A stretch of 7,534 nucleotides of DNA, from positions 1-7,534 of the forward strand of contig CAJPPF010000105.1 of assembly GCA_905372445.1 (NCBI GenBank), in the 5' to 3' direction. Source of the stretch: an uncultured Prevotella sp. GTDB lineage: Bacteria; Bacteroidota; Bacteroidia; Bacteroidales; Bacteroidaceae. Shown in pieces: positions 1-5,541 of this stretch. The notes under the pieces are model-generated. The model worked only from the letters and a program-made list of their open reading frames with translations, did not search any database and had not been told where the DNA came from. The stretch's first letter is position 1. Each line of letters starts with the position of its first letter. A program made the position numbers and the translations under genes.

Positions 1-48
1 ACCCCGAGATTACAAATCACGTGCTCTGGCCAACTGAGCTAAAGAGGC
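1..48 (-). tRNA. tRNA-Thr (anticodon UGU), 3' part cut off by window edge
   Basis: Read on the minus strand from 48 to 1, the sequence gives a 7-nt acceptor 5' strand (GCCTCTT), a D stem GCTC/GAGC, and an anticodon loop TTTGTAA, whose central TGT reads ACA (Thr). The T arm and acceptor 3' strand lie outside the window. The anticodon stem (CGTGA / TCTCG) has one U-U mismatch at the middle pair (29:41); the other four pairs are Watson-Crick. It lies 3 nt downstream of the SRP RNA and has no promoter of its own in between, so it is probably processed from the same transcript. Confidence 0.94.
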
Positions 49-51
49 AGG

Positions 52-149
52 TGGGTAAGCTGTTTGCATCGCGCCGCTACAACCAAGTACCTTTGCTGCG
101 TTCCCGCCCTGGAGGATTCCGAGGGAGCTGACCGTGCAAGACTTACCCA
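52..149 (-). ncRNA. ffs: Signal recognition particle RNA, bacterial small type (4.5S-like)
   Basis: This RNA is the scaffold of the bacterial SRP. It binds Ffh and FtsY and directs ribosomes making membrane proteins to the translocon. On the minus strand the ends pair perfectly over 8 nt (TGGGTAAG at 149-142 with CTTACCCA at 59-52), giving a rod of about 98 nt, the usual size for the Alu-less bacterial form. The Ffh-binding domain is clear: CAGG (111-108), stem GCG (107-105), GGAA tetraloop (104-101), CGC (100-98), AGCA (97-94). This matches the universal CAGG..GGAA..AGCA layout, and a conserved GGTCAG lies further 5'. Exact ends are inferred from pairing. A promoter lies about 30 nt upstream and tRNA-Thr starts 3 nt downstream, so RNase P cleavage of the tRNA 5' end would leave only 3 nt on the SRP RNA 3' end. 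Confidence 0.93.
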
Positions 150-180
150 TGTTATTTTGACATTTAGTCGAAATCGGGTG

Positions 181-212
181 CAAAAGTACAACAAATATCT
201 GAGACCGCCAAA
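181..212 (-). promoter_or_regulatory. Bacteroidota-type promoter for SRP RNA and tRNA-Thr
   Basis: On the minus strand there is a -33 box TTTG (212-209), a 20-nt spacer and a -7 box TACTTTTG (188-181), matching TTTG / TAnnTTTG. Transcription would start around 170-175, some 25 nt before the SRP RNA. The -33 box is extended as TTTGGCGGTCTC, almost the same as in the tRNA-Cys promoter of this window (TTTGGCAGTCTC). Confidence 0.8.
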
Positions 213-788
213 TTCTGAAGAAGAAAATAGCAAGACGATAACGATTTTTCAGATTTAGAAATCACAACGAATGCTCACACCCTACATAACTTTAAATATA
301 CATACAAGAACACCGATCGTAGGAATTTTATTTACAACACATGCTTTAATACTCGAGTATTTACGAACAGAAAAGAATCGACCGGAAATATGCGAAATAT
401 GCGTCAAAACGCAAGTCGCTGACATTCAGCAGAATATATTCCTCTGACATAAACAAACATAGGAAAAGGACTCTAAAAAAGGCGGAATAAGATGAAAGAA
501 ACGTAGGAATCAGAACCAAAAACTGCAGGAATAACACGTTAAAACCTATGGAATGAGCCGTTGACTGTGCCATTTCTTTCTCTTTAATCCATTTTTTGTG
601 CTATTCGGCAACCACCTGACAGTTTTTTCATTTCTACATTACGAAAAAAACGATATAGTTTTATTAGCAATTTTATTTTACACTAACACACCACTACTCC
701 ACTGCTTGTACTACTACTAAAAACTACGGGAAAAACGACTAAACGTCCTTCAGTGATAGTCTTTTCAAGGAAAAAGGCACTCAAATAT
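213..788. other. AT-rich intergenic gap, no credible gene
   Basis: About 575 nt between the divergent SRP RNA and DUF4199 promoters. I see no RNA gene, no strong terminator and no convincing coding region. The longest open frame (minus strand, 361-573, 70 codons) gives a Phe/Leu-rich peptide without a recognisable domain or a matching promoter. Small structures present are a perfect 14-bp palindrome AATACTCGAGTATT at 348-361 and a tandem 9-bp repeat (AAATATGCG twice) at 386-403. Positions 660-790 are very A/T-rich, as is common upstream of Bacteroidota promoters. A small RNA here cannot be excluded from sequence alone. Confidence 0.6.
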
Positions 789-819
789 TTTGCCATCTCC
801 TCATTTTACATTATTTTTG
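789..819 (+). promoter_or_regulatory. Bacteroidota-type promoter of the DUF4199-to-Crp operon
   Basis: TTTG at 789-792, a 19-nt spacer, then TATTTTTG at 812-819, a full match to the -33/-7 consensus. Transcription should begin near 825, leaving a leader of about 70 nt before the first start codon. No other good promoter is seen between here and the end of the fifth gene, which supports a single transcript. Confidence 0.78.
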
Positions 820-837
820 CAGAGAATATACGCTACA

Positions 838-851
838 GTCTCTGAAGAGAC
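838..851 (+). other. Small hairpin in the operon leader
   Basis: GTCTC (838-842), loop TGAA, GAGAC (847-851): a perfect 5-bp stem inside the predicted 5' untranslated region, 43 nt before the DUF4199 start. It has no T-run, so it is not a terminator. It could stabilise the mRNA or be chance. A 15-codon open frame begins at 869 (ATG AAC AAG AAA) and overlaps the DUF4199 start in another frame, ending at 916; whether it is translated is unknown. Confidence 0.3.
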
Positions 852-894
852 AGTGACATTTACATAATATGAACAAGAAACACCAACAGATACA

Positions 895-1416
895 ATGGTC
901 ACACCACAAGCATTAACACAACTTAAAGCTTTTGCCCGTCAGGACGGAGCATTCCTATCAGTCATTTGGTTGGCGAGCTTATTGTGTATGTTCAAATGCC
1001 CAAACACCACATGGGGACCGCTTCTAATGCTCACCACCCCATTCTTCATAATATGGCGTCTGACGGCATTCCGCGAGAATATCCTCGACGGAGAAATCTC
1101 TTTCCGTCGCGCACTGGCATACTGCTGCTACGTATTCTTCTACGCATCGCTGCTGTTCGCATTAGGGCAATACCTATACTTCGAGTTCATCGACAACGGC
1201 TCGTTCATGCAAATATTGGACAACAGCGTGGAGCTGTTGAAGCCTGTCTATATTGAGCAAGGATTCAGCGGCGAGGAATTGGACCTGGCGCTGAAGACAA
1301 TCAGACTGATGAAACCCATTGACCTGGTATTTACATTCATGACATATAACCTCTTCGTGGGAGCTATCATGAGCATGCTGCTTGCCCTTATCGGCAAAAG
1401 AATCAAAAGAAAGTAA
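895..1416 (+). CDS. DUF4199 family inner-membrane protein
   Basis: A 173-residue membrane protein that I recognise as a DUF4199 member, a Bacteroidota family of unknown function. Hydrophobic segments lie at about residues 20-33, 40-54 (LLMLTTPFFIIW region), 70-92 and 145-166, i.e. four likely membrane spans. A hydrophilic stretch at about 97-138 between spans 3 and 4 would form one extramembrane loop, and the C-terminus is basic (GKRIKRK), suggesting a cytoplasmic end. The opening pattern (LKAFARQDGAFL) is typical of the family and supports the start at 895, although the leader shows no clear Shine-Dalgarno. It is the first gene after the promoter, and the glycosyltransferase follows after 21 nt. 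A DUF4199 gene beside a family 2 glycosyltransferase is, from memory, a recurrent arrangement in Bacteroidota, so a role alongside that enzyme (for example as a membrane partner) is plausible but inferred. Confidence 0.88.
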   Translation: MVTPQALTQLKAFARQDGAFLSVIWLASLLCMFKCPNTTWGPLLMLTTPFFIIWRLTAFRENILDGEISFRRALAYCCYVFFYASLLFALGQYLYFEFIDNGSFMQILDNSVELLKPVYIEQGFSGEELDLALKTIRLMKPIDLVFTFMTYNLFVGAIMSMLLALIGKRIKRK

Positions 1417-1437
1417 GTAAAGAAGAAACAATTCTAT

Positions 1438-2412
1438 ATGGACATTTCAGTAATTGTGCCTCTATACAACGAGGACGAATCAATAAAAGAGCTATACGAG
1501 TGGATAGAGCGCGTGATGAAAGTGCACGACTTCTCTTATGAGATAATATTCATAAACGACGGTTCGACCGACCGCTCATGGGATGTCATATCCGAACTCT
1601 CCGCAGCACACTGCGAGGTGAAAGGCATAAAGTTCCGTCGCAACTACGGCAAGAGCCCAGCACTCTACTGCGGTTTCAACGAGGCACAGGGCGATGTGGT
1701 AATCACTATGGATGCCGACCTTCAGGATTCGCCCGACGAGATACCTGAACTATACCGAATGATTAAAGAGGAAGGCTACGACCTCGTAAGCGGATATAAG
1801 ATGAACCGTAAGCAAGGCGACCCTCTCTCAAAGACGATACCGACAAAACTCTTCAACGCCACTGCACGTAAGGTCAGCGGAATAAACAACCTGCACGACT
1901 TCAACTGCGGACTGAAAGCATATCGCCAGGACGTGGTGAAGAATATCGAGGTATATGGCGAGATGCACCGCTACATACCTTACCTCGCCAAGAATGCCGG
2001 TTTCAGCAAGATTGGCGAGAAGCCCGTACAACATCAGGCACGCCAGCACGGTGTGAGCAAATTCATGGGGTGGAACCGCTTTGTGAACGGCTATCTCGAC
2101 CTCATCACACTGTGGTTTCTCTCAAGCTTCGGCAAGAAACCAATGCACGTGTTTGGATTCCTTGGCTCAATAATGTTCTTCATCGGATTCGTAAGTGCAT
2201 TCATAATAGGAGCAAACAAGATATACTGTCTCACCACAGGCACTCCGGCACGTCTTGTCACCGACTCGCCTTATTTCTACATCTCACTGACGATGATGAT
2301 AATAGGCACACAGTTTTTCCTTACAGGCTTCGTGGGCGACCTTGTCAGCCGTTCGTCACAAAACAGAAACGACTATCAGATAGAAACGACTCTCAGATGC
2401 ACAGAGCAATAA
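1438..2412 (+). CDS. Family 2 glycosyltransferase, polyprenyl-phosphate type, membrane-anchored
   Basis: A 324-residue GT2 enzyme of the GtrB/ArnC/dolichol-phosphate-mannose-synthase class, which moves a sugar from a nucleotide donor to a polyprenyl-phosphate carrier on the cytoplasmic face of the inner membrane. Visible motifs are the N-terminal strand ISVIVPLYNE (3-12), INDGSTD (39-45, nucleotide binding), the metal-binding DADLQDSP (92-99, DXD-like), and HDFNCGLKAY (153-162). QHGVSKF (203-209) is an acceptor-side motif common in this class. Two membrane spans follow at about 236-260 and 278-303, the usual C-terminal arrangement of GtrB-like enzymes, and the length is typical. Sugar and final product cannot be told from the sequence; candidates are surface glycan or lipid modification. 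The start has an A-rich leader (AAGAAGAAACAA), and the 3' end overlaps the next gene by 16 nt. Confidence 0.93.
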   Translation: MDISVIVPLYNEDESIKELYEWIERVMKVHDFSYEIIFINDGSTDRSWDVISELSAAHCEVKGIKFRRNYGKSPALYCGFNEAQGDVVITMDADLQDSPDEIPELYRMIKEEGYDLVSGYKMNRKQGDPLSKTIPTKLFNATARKVSGINNLHDFNCGLKAYRQDVVKNIEVYGEMHRYIPYLAKNAGFSKIGEKPVQHQARQHGVSKFMGWNRFVNGYLDLITLWFLSSFGKKPMHVFGFLGSIMFFIGFVSAFIIGANKIYCLTTGTPARLVTDSPYFYISLTMMIIGTQFFLTGFVGDLVSRSSQNRNDYQIETTLRCTEQ

Positions 2413-3086
2413 TAAGAAATATAGCCATTGCCTCATTGCTGCTCGTTGCTGTCGGCAATGCGTACGCACAAAAACGCAAGATTGTGGCAGTGAAGGACAC
2501 CGTAAAGGTGGCTTTCCTGAACGGTATATATGTTTATGCCGACTTGATCGGGGCTTATCAGATGCTGCAGAGCGACCACGGACAGTGGCAAGGCGGCGTC
2601 AGAGTGAACCTGAGAGACCGATATTTCCCTGCTGTAGAGGCTGGACTGGGCAAGGCGGACATGAAGGAGACATATACACCAGATCTGAAATACAAAACGA
2701 AAGCACCATTTTTCAGAATTGGCTGCGACTTCAACATTCTCAACAACAAACACGATATCTATAAGGCGTTTGCAGGATTCAGATATGGATTCACGGCATT
2801 CAACTACGACATCATCACAACAAATCCCGAATATACGGAGGATAACAAAACTGTTCCTGCCTACATTGCCTACAACAACCAACACGGCATGTTACATTGG
2901 ATAGAGGGCGTGATTGGTGTGGACGCAAAAATCTGGGGTCCACTACATTTAGGATGGGACGTGCGCTACCGGCGACGACTGGCAAAGAAATACGACACCA
3001 CAAGCGAGCCTTGGCATGTGCCCGGCTACGGCAACGGGAAACCGACGGTCATGACAGCAAATTTCAATCTTACACTTGCATTCTGA
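2397..3086 (+). CDS. Exported DUF6048 family protein
   Basis: A 229-residue protein that I recognise as DUF6048, a Bacteroidota family without assigned function. The start chosen is the ATG at 2397, which gives a good signal peptide (hydrophobic residues 8-20, cleavage likely after NAYA at 24, next residue Gln). The same frame stays open upstream to 2070 inside the glycosyltransferase, but a start there would bury the signal peptide. The mature part is rich in alternating aromatic/hydrophobic stretches (YFPAVEAGLG, APFFRIGCDF, AFAGFRYGFTAF, LHLGWDVRYRRRL) and ends in Phe (NLTLAF), all typical of a small outer-membrane beta-barrel, so an outer-membrane location is a reasonable inference. The 16-nt overlap with the glycosyltransferase suggests translational coupling. 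The next gene starts 1 nt after the stop. Confidence 0.86.
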   Translation: MHRAIIRNIAIASLLLVAVGNAYAQKRKIVAVKDTVKVAFLNGIYVYADLIGAYQMLQSDHGQWQGGVRVNLRDRYFPAVEAGLGKADMKETYTPDLKYKTKAPFFRIGCDFNILNNKHDIYKAFAGFRYGFTAFNYDIITTNPEYTEDNKTVPAYIAYNNQHGMLHWIEGVIGVDAKIWGPLHLGWDVRYRRRLAKKYDTTSEPWHVPGYGNGKPTVMTANFNLTLAF

Positions 3087-3087
3087 C

Positions 3088-4092
3088 ATGAAGAAAAAGA
3101 AAATCTTTCATATTCTATTTCTGATTGCCCTCATCACGGGCACCATTTATGTGGCACGCAGCGAAAAGAACGCCCCTTACCGCCACACAAGCGGACAAGT
3201 CTTCGGAACATACTATAACATAACCTACCAGGCTGACCACGACCTCGAGAAGCATATACTTGAAGTGTTCAGAAAGATCGATGTCTCGCTGTCAATGTTC
3301 AACGACAAGAGCACAATATCGCGCATCAACCGCAACGAGAAGGTAATGGCTGACGATATGCTTGCCTACCTGTTTCCTCGTGCCATGAAGGTGTCAGATG
3401 CCACAGACGGCGCGTTCGACATCACTGTTGCCCCACTTGTCAACGCATGGGGGTTCGGATTCAAGCACGACAAATGGCATGCAGAGGCGGCAATAGACAG
3501 CATCAGGCAGTTTGTGGGTTACAAGAAAGTGCGTCTCGACGACCGTACCATAAAAAAGGACGACCCACGCATAATGATAGACTTTTCCGCCATTGCCAAA
3601 GGTTATGCCTCTGATGCCGTAGCTGACATGCTCAAGAAGGCTAAGGTACGTAATTTCATGGTTGAGATTGGTGGCGAGATAGTGGTTAAAGGCAAGAACG
3701 ATAAAGGTACAGACTGGAAGATAGGTATAACAAAGCCTACGGAAAACAACGAAAGGAAAGAGAACCAGTGTATTCTCACACTGACCGACTGCGCTATAGC
3801 AACAAGCGGCAACTACAGAAATTTCATTGTCAAGGACGGAGTGAAATACGCACATACCATCGACCCTCGCACCGGATATCCCGTTCAACAAGACATCATA
3901 TCATCGACCATTGTCGCACGCCATTGTTATGAGGCTGATGCCTACACCACATCATTCATGGTGACAGGACTGGAGAAAGCGAAAGAGATTCTCGCACAGC
4001 AGCCTCGAATTGATGCATACTTCATATATATTGGCAAGGACGGCAAGCAGGCGGTGTGGATGACAGAGGGCATGAAGAAATATCTGCAGTAA
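3088..4092 (+). CDS. apbE: FAD:protein FMN transferase (ApbE/Ftp family)
   Basis: A 334-residue ApbE-family enzyme. These proteins split FAD and attach FMN covalently to a Thr or Ser of exported or membrane flavoproteins, with Mg2+, on the periplasmic side. Family blocks in order are GAFDITVAPLVNAWGFG (108-124), DFSAIAKGYASD (165-176), EIGGEI (193-198), SGNYRNF (240-246), HTIDPRTGYP (256-265) and DAYTTS (284-289, the Asp/Thr metal-binding site). An N-terminal hydrophobic stretch (about 6-22) after four lysines is a signal peptide or membrane anchor. It lacks the lipobox cysteine seen in many Bacteroidota ApbE lipoproteins. The ATG at 3088 is preferred over an in-frame TTG at 3076, which would overlap DUF6048. 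No flavoprotein target (Nqr, Rnf or an FMN-binding-domain protein) is encoded in this window, so its substrate is probably elsewhere. Confidence 0.95.
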   Translation: MKKKKIFHILFLIALITGTIYVARSEKNAPYRHTSGQVFGTYYNITYQADHDLEKHILEVFRKIDVSLSMFNDKSTISRINRNEKVMADDMLAYLFPRAMKVSDATDGAFDITVAPLVNAWGFGFKHDKWHAEAAIDSIRQFVGYKKVRLDDRTIKKDDPRIMIDFSAIAKGYASDAVADMLKKAKVRNFMVEIGGEIVVKGKNDKGTDWKIGITKPTENNERKENQCILTLTDCAIATSGNYRNFIVKDGVKYAHTIDPRTGYPVQQDIISSTIVARHCYEADAYTTSFMVTGLEKAKEILAQQPRIDAYFIYIGKDGKQAVWMTEGMKKYLQ

Positions 4093-4116
4093 TATTTTTC
4101 CACACAGCCATCGACA

Positions 4117-4788
4117 ATGTATACTATCAATTTCACAGATAAGCTGCTTGCCACTCCCTTATTTCAGGGATTAAGCAAATCCGACCTTAACGAAATCGTC
4201 GGTAACACGAAATTCAGCTTTTCGAAATATGAAGCTGGCAAGACTATTGTTCGCGCAGAAAGCTACTGCAATGACTTGATGTTCCTGCTCAACGGCAGTG
4301 TGGAGGTGTCAACTGACGCTGCGGACCATTCTTTTACTTTCACCGAGATTCTCAATGCTCCGCTGCAGGTTCAACCGCAGCGAATGTTTGGACTTAACCA
4401 AAATTACACATCTACATATAAAGCCTACACACGCTGCAATTTCATGAGGCTTAGCAAGACTGAGGTGATGAAACTCTACACAAACTATGAAGTGTTCCGC
4501 ATAAACCTCATAAACTTGTTTGCAACGGCTATTCAGAGATATGAACACAAGGTCTGGGCTTTACCGGGAAAGACTCTCCGCGACAGAATAATAAGTTTTA
4601 TGGTAGTCCATAGCATACACCCTGCCGGGGAGAAAAAAATCAAGATTAAGATGACCACACTGGCACACGAGCTGAATGAATCGCGCCTTAATATCTCCAT
4701 TGAACTTAATAAGTTACAGGACGACGGGCTTATTTCACTGAGCCGTGGCATGATTATCGTCCCGGCATTGGAACTCTTGCGCCAATAA
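4117..4788 (+). CDS. Crp/Fnr family transcriptional regulator
   Basis: A 223-residue regulator with an N-terminal cyclic-nucleotide-binding-like beta-barrel (about 9-120), a dimerisation helix (about 125-148) and a C-terminal winged helix-turn-helix (about 174-215: MTTLAHELNESRLNIS then LNKLQDDGLI). The phosphate-binding GE...RSA cassette of true cAMP receptors is not preserved (FGLNQNYTSTYKA instead), and there is no N-terminal cysteine cluster for an FNR iron-sulfur centre. The signal is therefore unknown. It starts 24 nt after apbE and is probably the last gene of the operon. A 197-bp repeat element begins 2 nt after its stop codon. Autoregulation of the operon is possible, but no operator palindrome stands out near the 789-819 promoter. 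Confidence 0.92.
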   Translation: MYTINFTDKLLATPLFQGLSKSDLNEIVGNTKFSFSKYEAGKTIVRAESYCNDLMFLLNGSVEVSTDAADHSFTFTEILNAPLQVQPQRMFGLNQNYTSTYKAYTRCNFMRLSKTEVMKLYTNYEVFRINLINLFATAIQRYEHKVWALPGKTLRDRIISFMVVHSIHPAGEKKIKIKMTTLAHELNESRLNISIELNKLQDDGLISLSRGMIIVPALELLRQ

Positions 4789-4790
4789 TA

Positions 4791-4987
4791 AACCCTAATC
4801 GGTTATTAGATCGTATTTGATTAGATTTGTTATTACCGTCATGCTTCCTGTCTGCTTTAGCCCGCTTGCCGACATCTGCGCTGTCATTTCATCTCGACGT
4901 AGTCCGCTACACATTCGATGAAACGTCAGCACATCTGCTCAACAATCGAACAAAATCAGTCAAGGACTCTAATGACCGATTCGGGAT
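4791..4987. repeat. 197-bp inverted-repeat element, copy 1 (MITE-like or structured repeat)
   Basis: The ends are 20-bp imperfect inverted repeats. The left end (4791-4810), read on the minus strand, is TCTAATAACCGATTAGGGTT; the right end (4968-4987) is TCTAATGACCGATTCGGGAT, with 17 of 20 identical. Inside is a hairpin centred near 4905: GCTG (4880-4883) and TTTCATC (4887-4893) pair with GATGAAA (4917-4923) and CAGC (4927-4930), and the tip is GTAG/CTAC (4899-4902 / 4907-4910). Copy 2 has the same length and, after reversal, the same hairpin offset. No open reading frame fits inside. It starts 2 nt after the crp-like stop codon. It could be a non-autonomous transposon relic, an extragenic palindromic repeat, or a structured RNA. 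Confidence 0.72.
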
Positions 4988-5009
4988 AAAACGTGCTTAT
5001 ATGAATAAC

Positions 5010-5038
5010 AAAAAGCCCCAACCGTCAGGCTGAGGCTT
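5010..5038 (-). terminator. Intrinsic terminator of tRNA-Cys
   Basis: On the minus strand an 11-bp stem with two G-U pairs (AAGCCTCAGCC, 5038-5028, with GGTTGGGGCTT, 5023-5013) and a TGAC loop is followed by a run of five T (5014-5010, the first two shared with the stem). It begins 8 nt after the tRNA-Cys 3' end. The plus-strand reading has no T-run after the stem, so it is not expected to stop the crp-side transcript. Confidence 0.82.
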
Positions 5039-5045
5039 AACTTTG

Positions 5046-5117
5046 AGGTGCCTACCCGATTCGAACGGGTGTTCACGGTTTTGCAGACCGTTGACTAAGC
5101 CACTCATCCAAGGCACC
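5046..5117 (-). tRNA. tRNA-Cys (anticodon GCA)
   Basis: A complete cloverleaf on the minus strand from 5117 to 5046. The acceptor GGTGCCT pairs with AGGCACC, the anticodon stem ACGGT/ACCGT carries loop CTGCAAA (GCA reads UGC/UGU, Cys), and the T arm is ACCCG-TTCGAAT-CGGGT. The discriminator base is U73, the identity base for cysteine. The CCA tail is not encoded and must be added afterwards. It is a single-gene unit with its own promoter and terminator and lies between the two 197-bp repeat elements. Confidence 0.96.
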
Positions 5118-5134
5118 ATTCTCAAAAGCGAATG

Positions 5135-5166
5135 CAAAGGTAGCGAGTTTTTTCGAGACTGCCAAA
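5135..5166 (-). promoter_or_regulatory. Bacteroidota-type promoter of tRNA-Cys
   Basis: On the minus strand TTTG (5166-5163), a 20-nt spacer, then TACCTTTG (5142-5135), a full consensus match. Transcription should start near 5128, about 10 nt before the tRNA. The region from TTTG to the end of the -7 box has the same length as in the SRP RNA promoter, and the extended -33 box TTTGGCAGTCTC matches that promoter in 11 of 12 positions. Confidence 0.83.
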
Positions 5167-5274
5167 TTTTAATTTGTTTTTTTAGTCCTGTCAGGCTTTT
5201 TTCCAAAAAAGAATTGTATATCTCACTGTTTTATTGCAGGAAAAGCAGTACGGACATGCTTTGCAGGCATATTA

Positions 5275-5471
5275 AACCCAAATCCGTCAATAGATTCCTA
5301 ACTGATTGCGCCTGATTGTATGGTATCTTATCTGCATCGTTACCGCTGGTGTAGCAGGCTATAGCAATAGAATAAGGCTGGTAAGATACCACACAAGCTG
5401 ACGAAAACTGTAAGAAAGTCTTTCTTCTTTGATAATACAAAGGTAATGCGGTCTATTGACCGATTTGGGTT
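5275..5471. repeat. 197-bp inverted-repeat element, copy 2, opposite orientation
   Basis: The left end (5275-5294), read on the minus strand, is TCTATTGACGGATTTGGGTT; the right end (5452-5471) is TCTATTGACCGATTTGGGTT, with 19 of 20 identical. An internal perfect 10-bp stem, TGGTATCTTA (5321-5330) with TAAGATACCA (5382-5391), encloses a tip GTAG-CAGG-CTAT (5351-5362). Compared with copy 1 reversed, similarity runs beyond the ends (shared ACTGATT and GATTGT blocks) and GTGTAGC falls at offset 75 here and 76 there. The main stem sequences differ between copies but both pair. A lone -7-like box TACCTTTG (5445-5438, minus strand) lacks a -33 partner, so I do not call it a promoter. No coding sequence lies inside. 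Confidence 0.74.
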
Positions 5472-5500
5472 AAAAATAAGACTGGCACTTAATATGCCAG
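5472..5500 (-). terminator. Intrinsic terminator downstream of glyA
   Basis: On the minus strand a perfect 6-bp stem CTGGCA (5500-5495) with TGCCAG (5487-5482), loop TATTAAG, is followed by TCTTATTTTTA. It lies about 40 nt after the glyA stop, and its T-rich tail runs up to the edge of repeat copy 2. The stem is short but the tail is convincing. Confidence 0.68.
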
Positions 5501-5541
5501 CCCTACCTTATATTATATATAGAGAAATTCTTTTCTTATAC

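Noticed and set aside
466..480. AAGGACTCTAA at about 464-474 resembles the edge of repeat copy 1 (around 4962-4972).
   Set aside because: The match is about 11 nt and stops before the conserved GACCGAT core, and no partner end lies 197 bp away. It is not supported as a third copy.
361..573. A 70-codon open frame on the minus strand in the AT-rich gap, with a hydrophobic product.
   Set aside because: Phe/Leu-rich low-complexity peptide with no recognisable domain. A -7-like box inside (454-461) lacks a -33 box, and nothing suitable lies upstream of the start. It looks like a by-product of A-rich sequence on the other strand.
2070..2396. The DUF6048 frame stays open for 109 codons upstream inside the glycosyltransferase gene.
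   Set aside because: A longer start would place the signal peptide in the middle of the protein, and the upstream stretch has no family similarity. It is a chance open frame over a real gene.
4822..4829. TAGATTTG inside repeat copy 1, a possible plus-strand -7 box.
   Set aside because: No TTTG or TTG lies 19-20 nt upstream, so it is not a credible promoter by itself.
5196..5211. A/T palindrome CTTTTTTCCAAAAAAG between tRNA-Cys and repeat copy 2, considered as a terminator.
   Set aside because: A 2-nt loop and all-A/T stem make a weak hairpin, and no gene on either strand ends next to it.
5043..5315. A 90-codon plus-strand open frame across the tRNA-Cys region.
   Set aside because: It reads through the antisense of the tRNA, its promoter and the repeat element, and the peptide has no recognisable features.
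4791..5471. CRISPR array considered because of four related repeats.
   Set aside because: The repeats form inverted pairs with unequal gaps, not a direct array with uniform spacers, and there are no cas genes.
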